64,000 nt of DNA from Bacteroidaceae bacterium (GTDB taxonomy: Bacteria; Bacteroidota; Bacteroidia; Bacteroidales; Bacteroidaceae). Where the stretch lies: contig JAIKWU010000021.1 of the NCBI GenBank assembly GCA_024684455.1, positions 79,104 through 143,103 of the forward strand, read 5' to 3'. Shown in pieces: positions 29,245 to 36,593 of this stretch; position 1 is the first letter of the stretch, and each line of letters starts with the position of its first letter. A model generated the notes under the pieces. That model made no database searches, had not been told where the DNA came from, and saw nothing but the letters and a program-made list of their open reading frames with translations. The position numbers and the translations under genes are program-made.

Positions 29245-30144
29245 TCATTTCTCGTTGTCGCCACCATTCATTATCGAATCAATACGTTGTCTTTCTTCTT
29301 TAATACAGCTTTGGCTTATTGTTCGAATTGCTTCTAAAATGCCTGACAATGGTTTAATGAGTTGATGGGCTAATTCTGAGAATTGGTTATAATTCATATT
29401 ATTTGAATCTATGTCCATCTCTGCCATTAGATTGTTGAGACTGTCTGAAGTCTCTTCTGATATGGGAGCCTTGCTATAGTATAGGTATGTTAGAAGTTGT
29501 ATGTCATTGATTATTGACATATATCGGGCGTACATTTTTGCCAGTTTCTTTTGGTATGTATCACTTATCGTAGTCTTTCTGTTCTCACTGATTACAAGAT
29601 TGAGAGTTGTATCAGCTTGATTAATGGTCTTATATACGGCTTTGATCTTTTGTTGAATAGATTCAAAAGATGACAATGGAATGGAATTGATGATTTCCCA
29701 TATTTCGTTCTCCTGAAAGGCTGAGATGTATTTGACAAGTGCCTCACGTAAAACATTTAACCATTGAATCTCTTGCTGATATAAGAATAAGTTTCTTTGG
29801 TAATGTCGAGCCTCTTCTTTTTCTTTTTCAGTTTTAACTGCATCATCCCATCCTGTAACCCTTTTATTAAAAGAATACTGCCTTCGATTATCTAGTCTGA
29901 TTCGTTCGTAATTTTGCTTAGCGTCCTTACGCTGAACGCTTAAGATTATAAACGCTACCAAAGCACTAATAGTTGCACTAAGATAACTTCCCCAAAATGA
30001 CATCCAATCCTGTAATGTGCCAACACTCAATTTACTCACAGGCTTGAAGACCAAAAAGTTCAGAAGGATAGGCAATACTATGATAAAAATGGCAATAACA
30101 ATTATCCACCAATATCTTTTTAAATAGTTTTTCTTTTCTTTCAT
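29245..30144 (-). CDS. Two-TM membrane protein, unknown function
   Basis: The start at 30144 (MKEKKNYLKRYWW) comes 1 base after the upstream stop (TAAAATG) and gives 299 residues; an in-frame ATG inside the upstream gene is less likely. Two hydrophobic segments occupy residues 10-75 (WWIIVIAIFIIVLPILLNF and SYLSATISALVAFIILSVQ), with a W..FWGSYL element between them. A long, charged, mostly helical cytoplasmic region follows. The arrangement is reminiscent of putative abortive-infection membrane proteins, but I see no specific motif that proves it. It is the second gene after the double-HTH regulator in an A+T-rich block. Confidence 0.6.
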   Translation of the reverse strand: MKEKKNYLKRYWWIIVIAIFIIVLPILLNFLVFKPVSKLSVGTLQDWMSFWGSYLSATISALVAFIILSVQRKDAKQNYERIRLDNRRQYSFNKRVTGWDDAVKTEKEKEEARHYQRNLFLYQQEIQWLNVLREALVKYISAFQENEIWEIINSIPLSSFESIQQKIKAVYKTINQADTTLNLVISENRKTTISDTYQKKLAKMYARYMSIINDIQLLTYLYYSKAPISEETSDSLNNLMAEMDIDSNNMNYNQFSELAHQLIKPLSGILEAIRTISQSCIKEERQRIDSIMNGGDNEK

Positions 30145-30145
30145 T

Positions 30146-30901
30146 TTATGCTTCTTTTTTAGTAATTTTTGATTTAAGGTTTTTGTCTGCATGGTTTTGA
30201 GCCTCTTTCGCTACTTGTCTTGCCAGTACTGCTGTTTGTTCCGCCTTTCTATAGGATGAACGCCCTTTGTTGACACCTAACATCAAGTCCATTTTTTCGA
30301 CCAACTTTGCAATGTCGCGTCTTACCTCTTCTCTGAAAATAGCCTGTTCACGCAACAAGGTTGCAATGTCATGAAGAATAGCAGCGTATTCAGATGATTG
30401 TGCAGTGATTTCCTTTTGTTCCTTTACATTAGCATTTGGGGAATTCGGGTCAACAATAAAATCAAAAACATTCAGGGTGAATGTAGTGCAGAATTTAAGT
30501 AAACGGACGACAGGAAGCCTATGAATTGCAAGGAGCGACTCTTTAACACGGTTTGGGTGTAAACCAACAAAAGGTGCAGCATCACGATACGAAGATATCA
30601 TACCAGAACTTATTACTTTTTGGATTGCATCTCTATCATAGTAGCACTTTTTGTAACCACTATATACAATATAGTCCTTATGTTGAGAGACTTTATTCTT
30701 GTCATCCATGGAGATGAAACGACTGACGGGAACCTGTAAACCATTGGCGAGGTCTAAAAGCTGTTGAACTGATATTTTTGATGGGGTCTGAACAATACGA
30801 TACCATGTGGCAATAGCAATGTTTGACTGTTTAGAGATTGCCCCATGTGTCATAAATAAAACACGAGGTAACTCTTTCAATAATTTTTCATTCAGTTGCA
30901 T
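30146..30901 (-). CDS. Double helix-turn-helix regulator with C-terminal coiled coil
   Basis: The start at 30901 (MQLNEKLLKELP) gives 251 residues. A longer frame begins with TTG at 30925, but the -7 promoter box covers that codon. Two HTH-like segments with the same plan are present: ISKQSNIAIATWYRIVQ, then ISVQQLLDLANGL; and SYRDAAPFVGLHPNRVKES, then VVRLLKFCTTFTLNVFDFI. Residues 150-220 form a charged helix likely to dimerise (LLREQAIFREEVRRDIAKL). It probably regulates its own promoter and the membrane-protein gene that follows. Family assignment beyond Cro/C1-like HTH is uncertain. Confidence 0.65.
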   Translation of the reverse strand: MQLNEKLLKELPRVLFMTHGAISKQSNIAIATWYRIVQTPSKISVQQLLDLANGLQVPVSRFISMDDKNKVSQHKDYIVYSGYKKCYYDRDAIQKVISSGMISSYRDAAPFVGLHPNRVKESLLAIHRLPVVRLLKFCTTFTLNVFDFIVDPNSPNANVKEQKEITAQSSEYAAILHDIATLLREQAIFREEVRRDIAKLVEKMDLMLGVNKGRSSYRKAEQTAVLARQVAKEAQNHADKNLKSKITKKEA

Positions 30902-30921
30902 AAGTTTATAGATTTGTGAGT

Positions 30922-30945
30922 GCAAAGGTAATTATAAACTATCAT
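30922..30945 (-). promoter_or_regulatory. Promoter of the islet regulator, with candidate operator half-sites
   Basis: The minus strand reads TACCTTTG (30929-30922) with CTTG 20 bases upstream. Copies of AACTATC-like words flank it (30936-30944 and, inverted, 31022-31030), which could be operator half-sites for the adjacent regulator. The operator reading is speculative. Confidence 0.5.
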
Positions 30946-31059
30946 ACTAACAAGAAAATTCTCAAAAAAGTTTGTTTTAACAATCATTTTTGTAGTTAAA
31001 CTAAACTATATTACCTTGTTTTTGATAGTTCTTGTAATTTTTCCGTAATTCTACAGATG

Positions 31060-31094
31060 AAAAAGAAACCCACGTTGCAGTGTTGCAGCGTGGG
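31060..31094 (-). terminator. Intrinsic terminator of the alpha-CTD-like gene
   Basis: The stem CCCACGTTGCA / TGCAGCGTGGG (31069-31094, one G-T pair, 4-base loop) is followed on the minus strand by TTTCTTTTT. Confidence 0.8.
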
Positions 31095-31146
31095 TAATAG
31101 TCAACAGCGATTGTTGATGGCGGATTCCGCCTCAGTGGGACATTAT

Positions 31147-31497
31147 TCACCAGACAATTTCCAACTTACTCAACGCCTTTTTTGTCCGAAGCATAGTGTC
31201 GTAACCAACACCTTCCAAATCCAACAGTTCACCTGGAGTGAGTGACAGAAATTCCTCCAAGGTTTTGATGTTCCGCTTTTTGAGAGCCGACTTTAATCGG
31301 TACGCCAAAGATTTCTTTTTCCCAAACTCCCTGTACAAATCTTCTAACGTATATCCAACCTTGAAGTCAGATTTCAAAGGTAAAGGAAATCCGACAGGAG
31401 CCACCTGTTCACTATCATTCAGAGAAAGATACTCCCGAATCTCCTTCACCTCCCTCTCAACACTCTCCAACCTATCTATGATTTCCTTTCTTGTCAT
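31147..31497 (-). CDS. Small helix-hairpin-helix protein resembling the RNA polymerase alpha C-terminal domain
   Basis: The 116-residue protein has an N-terminal amphipathic helix that could form a coiled coil (RLESVEREVKEIREYL). Its C-terminal domain of about 55 residues reads RLKSALKKRNIKTLEEFLSL, then LTPGELLDLEGVGYDTMLRT and KKALSKL. The pattern of a short helix, an IKTLEEFL-like helix, ELL, a GVG turn and a final helix is that of alpha-CTD/HhH folds, which bind DNA. An LYREFG motif lies between the two parts. The gene has its own terminator. The function is unknown; it might be a DNA-binding or RNA-polymerase-interacting accessory of the islet. Confidence 0.65.
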   Translation of the reverse strand: MTRKEIIDRLESVEREVKEIREYLSLNDSEQVAPVGFPLPLKSDFKVGYTLEDLYREFGKKKSLAYRLKSALKKRNIKTLEEFLSLTPGELLDLEGVGYDTMLRTKKALSKLEIVW

Positions 31498-31552
31498 CTT
31501 CCAAACTTATACATGTCGTTGTGACTATTGGAAACTTAAAAAGTATCTATTT

Positions 31553-32098
31553 TCACCAATCTTCTTTATTAGAACTGCGATTTTCTATGAATGATTTCAA
31601 GTTTGCAGAGAGTTTGTCAAATTCAGTCTTACATAAAGGGGTTGCACGCTTAAAATAATATTTGTAGCAGGCTTTTCTGTTCGCCCCTGTTATTCCTATA
31701 TCTTCCAACTTTTTAGGTAAGCTATCCACTAGAAGACCCATGTCATTGTTGAAATATGCTACTATCTCTGGAGTATGGATAAAACTTCCCATTGTAAATT
31801 TCAGTTTACCCTCTTTAACCTGTACATTCACAGAATACTCGATATGCCCCTTAATACTGGAGTATTGCATATTTGTAGAAAATGACATTTTCCCTCTTCC
31901 TGTTATCTCTTCAACTGGTTGTTCAAAGAAAGTGTTGGATTCTTTAAAAGTTTGAGCCATCCAGTTCTTGGTCAAATCATAGAGAGTTTGTGCATTTATT
32001 CCTTCCACATGAATAATAGTTGAGAAGGACAATGGCTGCTGTGCAAAACCGACCATTGCAAAGCATGAAATAATCAATGATATAATCAACTTTTTCAT
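31553..32098 (-). CDS. DUF4468-like secreted protein
   Basis: The start at 32098 opens a signal peptide (MKKLIISLIISCFAMVGFAQ), giving 181 residues; an earlier ATG adds ten residues before the signal. The body (FSTIIHVEGINAQTLYDLTK, then TGRGKMSFSTNMQYSSIKG and VEGKLKFTMG-like strands) matches the DUF4468 plan seen in many Bacteroidota periplasmic or secreted proteins of unknown function. There is no lipobox. The neighbouring intergenic DNA is unrelated to the islet genes, so it may or may not belong with them. Confidence 0.75.
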   Translation of the reverse strand: MKKLIISLIISCFAMVGFAQQPLSFSTIIHVEGINAQTLYDLTKNWMAQTFKESNTFFEQPVEEITGRGKMSFSTNMQYSSIKGHIEYSVNVQVKEGKLKFTMGSFIHTPEIVAYFNNDMGLLVDSLPKKLEDIGITGANRKACYKYYFKRATPLCKTEFDKLSANLKSFIENRSSNKEDW

Positions 32099-32569
32099 TA
32101 TCTCTAACCCTAAGTTTGTGTCGGGCACAACCTTTATATTGAGTTCTGTTTGTCTTTCTTGAAATAAAAAACGTGAGCAATTTACTTCGCTTACGTTGTT
32201 CGAGGCATTGGGGAAAGCCTATCACCTTAAACGAGTAAATGCCCACGCCAAACGGCGTGAACAATCTACTTCAGTTCTTGGTGATTGTTGTCTAATTCCC
32301 CAATTATCGAACAACAAGAATCAAAAGTGGACGTTCAGTCTTATGTCCTATTATCTTTTATCTGTCCATTGGATTTTCAGTTTTGTGATTACAAATTATT
32401 GTTTGGAAACCGCATTTTAGCGGAATCCATTGCAAAAATACTAAAAAGGAGTCAAAATGAAGAATAAATTGCAGAAAAAAGTGATTGCAGAGGGGTAAAA
32501 TATCAGGACGGCATCATCTTTTTAGGCTTGATGTAGTCATAATGTGCTTCTTTGCATTTTTCCGAGCAT
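32099..32569. other. Non-coding stretch before the rearranged block
   Basis: About 470 A+T-rich bases hold no convincing gene. Small hairpins are present, for example ACGCC-AAAC-GGCGT near 32248-32262. Short frames here lack family features and a start context. Confidence 0.5.
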
Positions 32570-32694
32570 GAGTACCTTCAGCGAAGCCAAAGGTACGTCT
32601 TTTTTTGATGCGAACCAAATGCATGCCTTTTATACTTGCACGATTCAAGAGAATAACGTATATTTGCAGCAAATTGGAACGAAATAACTCCTCC
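32570..32694 (+). repeat. Promoter-bearing repeat type II, copy 1
   Basis: It closely matches 35120-35250. Both have the hairpin GTACCTT..GC / GCCAAAGGTAC, then ACGTCTTTTTT, ATGCGA, CTTTTATACTTG and TATATTTGCAGCAAATTGGA. The promoter here is CTTG (32635-32638), 20 bases, then TATATTTG (32659-32666). It would transcribe the chimeric remnant that follows. Confidence 0.8.
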
Positions 32695-32738
32695 ATGAAA
32701 CAAGAAATCAATCCCAAAGAGACGACGCGAGCAGAGGC
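32695..32738 (+). repeat. Duplicated 5' end of the CAT-like gene
   Basis: These 44 bases, starting at an ATG, are identical to 35893-35936, the first 15 codons of the chloramphenicol-acetyltransferase-like gene. Identity stops abruptly at the join with the metallo-beta-lactamase remnant. The reading frame started here ends at 32790. Confidence 0.9.
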
Positions 32739-32739
32739 G

Positions 32740-33284
32740 GCCGAACAATCGACTACACGGCAATGCCAAAGGCTGACTATCTGCTGGTGACACACGAGCC
32801 TCAGGATCACTTCGACCAAGAGGCCATCCGACTGCTTTCTGACGAGAATACTCAGTTTATCACCAATGCACGATGTGCTGACATGATGGGCAGCGGACAG
32901 GTGATGAGCAACGGTGACACGCAGGCTCTCTCAGAAGAGATAACCCTGGAGGCCATTCCTGCCTACAACACGACAGAAGGACGCACGCAGTTCCATCCCA
33001 AAGGGCGTGACAATGGTTATGTGCTGACACTCGACGGCTTACGCATCTACATTGCTGGCGACACGGAAGATATTCCAGAAATGGCTCAGTTAGGAACCAT
33101 CGACATTGCCTTCCTGCCCTGTAACCAGCCTTACACGATGACAACCGACCAGTTGGTCCGTGCTGCCCGTGTCATCAAACCGCGTGTCCTCTTTCCCTAC
33201 CATTTCGGAAAGACCGATGTCACCCTACTCCCTTCACAACTCAGTGCCGACGCTATTGATGTACGTCTGCGCCATTACGAGTAG
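32740..33284 (+). pseudogene. 5'-truncated metallo-beta-lactamase-fold hydrolase
   Basis: The frame can be read from the junction as GRTIDYTAMPKADYLLVTHE, a typical middle of a UlaG-like MBL hydrolase, but has no start of its own except an internal ATG at 32763. The metal motif HxHxDH is HEPQDH, so one histidine is lost. The first roughly 50 residues (beta strands before the motif) are missing and replaced out of frame by the CAT-like 5' end. Later motifs persist: YIAGDTEDIPEM, then FLPCNQPYTM, and FPYHFGKTDV. The gene appears dead as an enzyme, though a 173-residue product from 32763 cannot be excluded. Confidence 0.8.
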
Positions 33285-33350
33285 CATCAAGTATGGCTGC
33301 CACGGCCTTCTGGAGCGAATAAGATAACGAATTGAACAAATCTCACGATT

Positions 33351-34022
33351 TCAATCTATCGACAAAGGAGCATCCGGACTCGGATGCCCCTTTTCTCTAT
33401 ACTTCACATACACCTTGTGGGAGCCGCGGCCTTTGGTGGTGATGCCGGAGTCAGGGTCAGCAGCGAAGGAGCGCAGTTCTCTGGTGGCCTTGTTACGGTT
33501 GACATGGGTGAGGCGCATGTAGTCGATGACGGTGATGAATGGCTGACGAGTGAGTTCGTCGAGAACGAGTTGGAGACGTTCCTCAACCGTGTTGCCAGGT
33601 GTGCGCAGATGATGCACCAAGCCATCACCTTCGAAGCGGGTTTTCTCGGTGAGCAAATCGACAAACACCTTGGCGGGTTTGAAGCGAATACTACGCACAC
33701 GGAGGCTGCTGGCATTGAGATGCGGTTCATCATCCGACAAGGATGAAACCTCCTTACCCTTTGCCGTACCGACCGACAAACGGAAGGTACCAAGATGATC
33801 GACCGTCACCGTATGTCCGAGCGACAGCCAGTCGGAGATGCTCTCCATCAACTGCACAACCACGCTTTCCACCGTTCCACGGTTTGTCATGCCTTTGTTT
33901 CTTTCCATGTAATCCAGCAACTGATTGAACGAGATGTTGCTGTACGTCGGCACTTTGTAGTACGACCGCTGCTTGCCATCGCCGTGCAGGTCGTTCATCT
34001 CCTGTTGTATATACTTGACCAT
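33351..34022 (-). CDS. HU-related DNA-binding protein, Bacteroidales long form
   Basis: The 223-residue protein has an HU/IHF-like domain at the N-terminus (YKVPTYSNISFNQLLDYMER, then GTVESVVVQLMESISDWL and VDHLGTFRLSV). A second helical domain follows from residue 130 (TVEERLQLVLDELTRQPFIT, then MRLTHVNRNKATREL), probably winged-helix. It would bind DNA as a dimer and bend it. The last residues (KGHPSPDAPLSID) are encoded within a GC-rich hairpin like the nifJ terminator, suggesting that the frame has run into a former terminator. The promoter was not clear. Confidence 0.8.
   Translation of the reverse strand: MVKYIQQEMNDLHGDGKQRSYYKVPTYSNISFNQLLDYMERNKGMTNRGTVESVVVQLMESISDWLSLGHTVTVDHLGTFRLSVGTAKGKEVSSLSDDEPHLNASSLRVRSIRFKPAKVFVDLLTEKTRFEGDGLVHHLRTPGNTVEERLQLVLDELTRQPFITVIDYMRLTHVNRNKATRELRSFAADPDSGITTKGRGSHKVYVKYREKGHPSPDAPLSID
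33364..33394. terminator. Hairpin like the nifJ terminator, inside the HU-related gene's 3' end
   Basis: AAAGGAGCATCCG pairs with CGGATGCCCCTTT with one mismatch and is followed by TTTCTC on the plus strand. It could end plus-strand transcripts from the MBL remnant, yet it lies in coding sequence of the opposite strand. Confidence 0.6.
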
Positions 34023-34083
34023 AGTGAAAAAAGGAATTAGTTAAACTATACCACAAAGATACTAAAAATGCACGAGAAAGTCA

Positions 34084-34164
34084 AAATCTCAATGTGATTT
34101 TTATAAATCTCAGTGTGATTTACACAAATCTCAGTGCAATTTCTACAAATCACACTGAGATTTT
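34084..34164. repeat. 21-bp-period quasi-palindromic array (four units)
   Basis: AAATCT-type starts occur at 34084, 34105 and 34126. A fourth unit at 34147 is the reverse complement of the same core (AATCTCAGTGTGATT / AATCACACTGAGATT). It lies just upstream of the HU-related gene and beyond the 3' end of the TfoX-like gene. The exact helical spacing suggests protein-binding sites on one DNA face. Confidence 0.85.
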
Positions 34165-34235
34165 GAGTTTGAAATATAGAGCAATTGAACTTGTTCTTCA
34201 GAACAGTCGACTCTATAGTGCTGTATTTCTGACTA

Positions 34236-34571
34236 TTAACTACGATTAGGTGCTTTACTCTTCTTCGGCTTGGGTTCAGGCAGAGCCTTGCAGGTTTCTC
34301 TCACGAGCATAGATAGGTATTCGTGATTATCTACATCAGCGATGTAGAAATAGGGTTTGGCACCGACGTAGGGAGGACGGAGTGTGAGGGTGTGAAGGAG
34401 CGGACGGACGGCTTCGGTAGGTTTGATGTAGAAGCGGTCGTCGCAGATAAGTCCAAAGATTTTGCCATTGCAGTAGATACCGTAGTCGCCAAACATCTTC
34501 TTGACGGTAATTTCGCCTGCACCCGAACACTGGTCGGCGATGTATTGTACAAAGTCTGCGTTGCTTGCCAT
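34236..34571 (-). CDS. TfoX N-terminal-domain protein
   Basis: The start at 34571 (MASNADFVQYIADQC) gives 111 residues; an earlier in-frame ATG lies within the upstream gene. The core matches the TfoX N-terminal domain: EITVKKMFGDYGIYCNGKIF, then DDRFYIKPTE and GAKPYFYIADVD. In gammaproteobacteria this domain occurs in the competence regulator TfoX, but in Bacteroidota it usually stands alone with unknown function. The C-terminus is basic (KPKKSKAPNRS). It lies 14 bases after the DUF6398-like gene, so they are likely co-transcribed. Confidence 0.85.
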   Translation of the reverse strand: MASNADFVQYIADQCSGAGEITVKKMFGDYGIYCNGKIFGLICDDRFYIKPTEAVRPLLHTLTLRPPYVGAKPYFYIADVDNHEYLSMLVRETCKALPEPKPKKSKAPNRS

Positions 34572-34585
34572 CTTATGAAAAAGGA

Positions 34586-34984
34586 TTAGAATAGTTGCAT
34601 CAAGAGGCGCTTGAATGGATTTTGCGCCTTGATGTATTGTGTGGAAAACTCGGAATTGGTCCAAAAGCGAGAGAGGTGAAGCAGGTCGCGAATGTTACGG
34701 GCTTTTTGAACAACCGTTGCCTGGCTGCAACCAAAATAACGGCTAATCTCAACGGAACGGATGTAAGGCTGGGATCGATGGTCATACAGGAAGTTGATGG
34801 AGCCGACGGCATAGACTACGGCTGCCGCCCAAATCTCTTGCCGTCCCGCCGCCAAAGTGTTCGGTCCCAACCGCCTCACCATCTTTTCGCAAAGTTGTGC
34901 GTATTCATCGTCGAGTTTTTCCTGGCAGAACTGCCTCACTAACGATACTATATGGTCCTCACGTTGTTTCTCTGTTGTTCCCAT
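34586..34984 (-). CDS. DUF6398-like protein
   Basis: The start at 34984 (MGTTEKQREDHIV) gives 132 residues; a longer frame from 35146 is rejected because the TACCTTTG promoter lies inside it. The sequence RQFCQEKLDDEYAQLCEKMV, then IWAAAVVYAVGSINFL and SRYFGCSQATVVQKARNIR fits DUF6398, an all-helical family with an HTH-like C-terminal part. The function is unknown. It is driven by a promoter-bearing repeat (34994-35125) and followed by the TfoX-N gene. The family name is by recognition and not certain. Confidence 0.75.
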   Translation of the reverse strand: MGTTEKQREDHIVSLVRQFCQEKLDDEYAQLCEKMVRRLGPNTLAAGRQEIWAAAVVYAVGSINFLYDHRSQPYIRSVEISRYFGCSQATVVQKARNIRDLLHLSRFWTNSEFSTQYIKAQNPFKRLLMQLF

Positions 34985-34993
34985 TGCACCACA

Positions 34994-35125
34994 AAGGTAC
35001 GATTTAGCGAGCACAATTACAAATTTTGGAGCAGCGAGAGCAAAAAAAACAAAATAATTTGTTGTTTTTGCCGAGTCGCGACAAAGTTCTCTGAAAGAAA
35101 ATTTTATTTGAGAATTGTCGAACGC
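34994..35125 (-). repeat. Promoter-bearing repeat type I, copy upstream of the DUF6398-like gene
   Basis: Read on the minus strand it contains GGTACTCGCGTTCG, GAACTTTGTCGCGACTCGGC, a T-rich run, CTCTCGCTGCTCCAAAATTTG, GCTCGCTAAATCG and finally the promoter TACCTTTG (35001-34994). The same order of blocks occurs upstream of the Crp-family gene (50701-50841), the DUF4199 gene (45775-45902) and ftsK (63188-63375). Confidence 0.8.
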
Positions 35126-35127
35126 GA

Positions 35128-35222
35128 GTACCTTCGGCAAAGCCAAAGGTACGTCTTTTTTAGATGCGAGCCAAACGTTTACCTTTTATACTTGTATGAT
35201 TCAAGAGAAAAACGTATATTTG
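35128..35222 (+). repeat. Promoter-bearing repeat type II, copy 2
   Basis: It contains the hairpin GTACCTTCGGC / GCCAAAGGTAC (35128-35152). The promoter is CTTG (35191-35194), 20 bases, then TATATTTG (35215-35222). It is near-identical to 32570-32694 and drives the zinc-ribbon gene at 35261. Confidence 0.85.
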
Positions 35223-35260
35223 CAGCAAATTGGAAAGAAATCGTAATAAAATCAAAGAAC

Positions 35261-35530
35261 ATGGAACAGAAGTTTTGTCAGAGTTGCGGAATGCCGCTCA
35301 CAGAGGAGTTTTTCGGTACGAATGCCGATGGTACAAAGAACGAAGAGTACTGCAAGTATTGTTTCAAGGACGGAGCCTTCACGGGCGACATGACAATGGA
35401 AGAAATGGCTGCGTTTTGTACTCAGTTCGTCGATGATTACAACCAGCACACGGGGCAGAACCTGAGTCGGGAGGAGTACAAACAGATGCTACTCCAGTAC
35501 TACCCCACACTCAAACGGTGGATAAAATGA
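35261..35530 (+). CDS. Small putative zinc-ribbon protein
   Basis: The 89-residue protein begins KFCQSCGMPLTEEFFGTNAD and continues EEYCKYCFKDGAF, giving two CxxC pairs that can hold one zinc. The rest is helical (MTMEEMAAFCTQFVDDYNQH). This matches the family called putative zinc ribbon domain, found in many anaerobes with unknown function. The start at 35261 fits the type II promoter 39 bases upstream. Its stop overlaps the start of the DUF3795 gene (ATGA), indicating translational coupling. Confidence 0.88.
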   Translation: MEQKFCQSCGMPLTEEFFGTNADGTKNEEYCKYCFKDGAFTGDMTMEEMAAFCTQFVDDYNQHTGQNLSREEYKQMLLQYYPTLKRWIK

Positions 35531-35862
35531 AAGAGACGATTGCCATTTGCGGACTTGATTGCGAGAAATGTGATGCCTACATTGCTACAAAAAACAACGA
35601 TCAGGCTCTGCGCATAAAGACAGCAAAGCTATGGTCAGAGTTAAACAATGCCCCGATTCTACCCGAACACATCAACTGCGACGGTTGCCGTACTGATGGG
35701 AAGAAAACAGTTTTCTGCGAAAGCCTTTGTGGCATACGCCAGTGTGCGATGAGAAAAGGAGTTTCGACCTGTGGCGACTGCTCAGAGATGCAGCATTGCT
35801 CAACACTCGGCGCCATCACATCTACTCGTCCAGAGGCTTTGAGAAACTTGATGGTGTCATAA
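35527..35862 (+). CDS. DUF3795-like cysteine-rich protein
   Basis: The 111-residue protein has the DUF3795 opening ICGLDCEKCDAYIATKNND. Further Cys pairs are visible at INCDGCRTDG, FCESLCGIRQCAM and STCGDCSEMQHC. About eleven cysteines suggest one or more metal centres, likely zinc. It starts at 35527, sharing ATGA with the zinc-ribbon stop. Such pairs are common in Bacteroidota and Firmicutes and have no established role. The CAT-like gene follows 30 bases downstream. Confidence 0.88.
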   Translation: MKETIAICGLDCEKCDAYIATKNNDQALRIKTAKLWSELNNAPILPEHINCDGCRTDGKKTVFCESLCGIRQCAMRKGVSTCGDCSEMQHCSTLGAITSTRPEALRNLMVS

Positions 35863-35892
35863 ACCTCAGTGAAAATAAAGTAATTGCATAGG

Positions 35893-36510
35893 ATGAAACA
35901 AGAAATCAATCCCAAAGAGACGACGCGAGCAGAGGCTTTCGAACGATGGATGAAGTCGCCCATGCCGATGGTGACACTCACCAAGACGTTTGACGTGACA
36001 CGTGTCCGAAAGATAAGCAAGCAGAGAGGCATGAAGTTTAACATGCTTCTGTGCTGGTGTATCGGAAAGGCTGCCAGCAAACTACCCGAATTTTACCTAC
36101 TGCCCATAGACGGAAAACTGTTCAAGTACGACAGCCTTGCCATTAATGTGATTGTGGATAATAAAGACGGTGGTATCAGTTCGTGCGACGTTCCCTATTC
36201 CGACAACTTGGAACAATTCAACACCGACTACACCGCCCTGACACAAGCGGCTCACGACACCTCCACCAGCACCACCTTCGACGATGCCATGATTATCGGC
36301 ACCTCGGCCGTTTTAACGACCGAACTGGATACCATCGTCAACCAATACACTGGCATCTTCAACAATCCCTTTCTGGCTTGGGGCAAATACAGAAGTCATC
36401 TATTCAAGACCACACTTCCGATTTCTCTTCAGTTTCATCACGCTCAGATGGATGGCGGACAAGCAGCACATTTCTTGAACGAACTGCAACAAATACTCCG
36501 CACTATGTGA
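35893..36510 (+). CDS. Chloramphenicol-acetyltransferase-like acyltransferase
   Basis: The start at 35893 gives 205 residues. The CAT fold is recognisable: FERWMKSPMPMVTLTKTFDV near the N-terminus, then KQRGMKFNMLLCWCIGKAAS, and the catalytic LQFHHAQMDGGQAAHFLNEL near the C-terminus, with the His and Asp-Gly of type A CAT. CATs use acetyl-CoA to acetylate a hydroxyl. Resistance cannot be assumed, since many chromosomal homologues have other substrates and this one is slightly short. Its first 44 bases are duplicated at 32695-32738. It ends the operon with the zinc-ribbon and DUF3795 genes. Confidence 0.85.
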   Translation: MKQEINPKETTRAEAFERWMKSPMPMVTLTKTFDVTRVRKISKQRGMKFNMLLCWCIGKAASKLPEFYLLPIDGKLFKYDSLAINVIVDNKDGGISSCDVPYSDNLEQFNTDYTALTQAAHDTSTSTTFDDAMIIGTSAVLTTELDTIVNQYTGIFNNPFLAWGKYRSHLFKTTLPISLQFHHAQMDGGQAAHFLNELQQILRTM

Positions 36511-36593
36511 AACGCCTTAAATAGATAGTAAAAACTGAATAAACAAATCAGCCCGAAACTCCGCATGTGAGTATGTAAGGAAACCGTCGTCGT

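Noticed and set aside
32763..33284. Functional metallo-beta-lactamase-fold hydrolase
   Set aside because: The N-terminal part is missing and the HxHxDH motif reads HEPQDH, so it is annotated as a remnant.
35893..36510. Calling the CAT-like gene a chloramphenicol resistance gene
   Set aside because: The fold and catalytic His are present, but substrate cannot be read from sequence and chromosomal homologues often have other roles.
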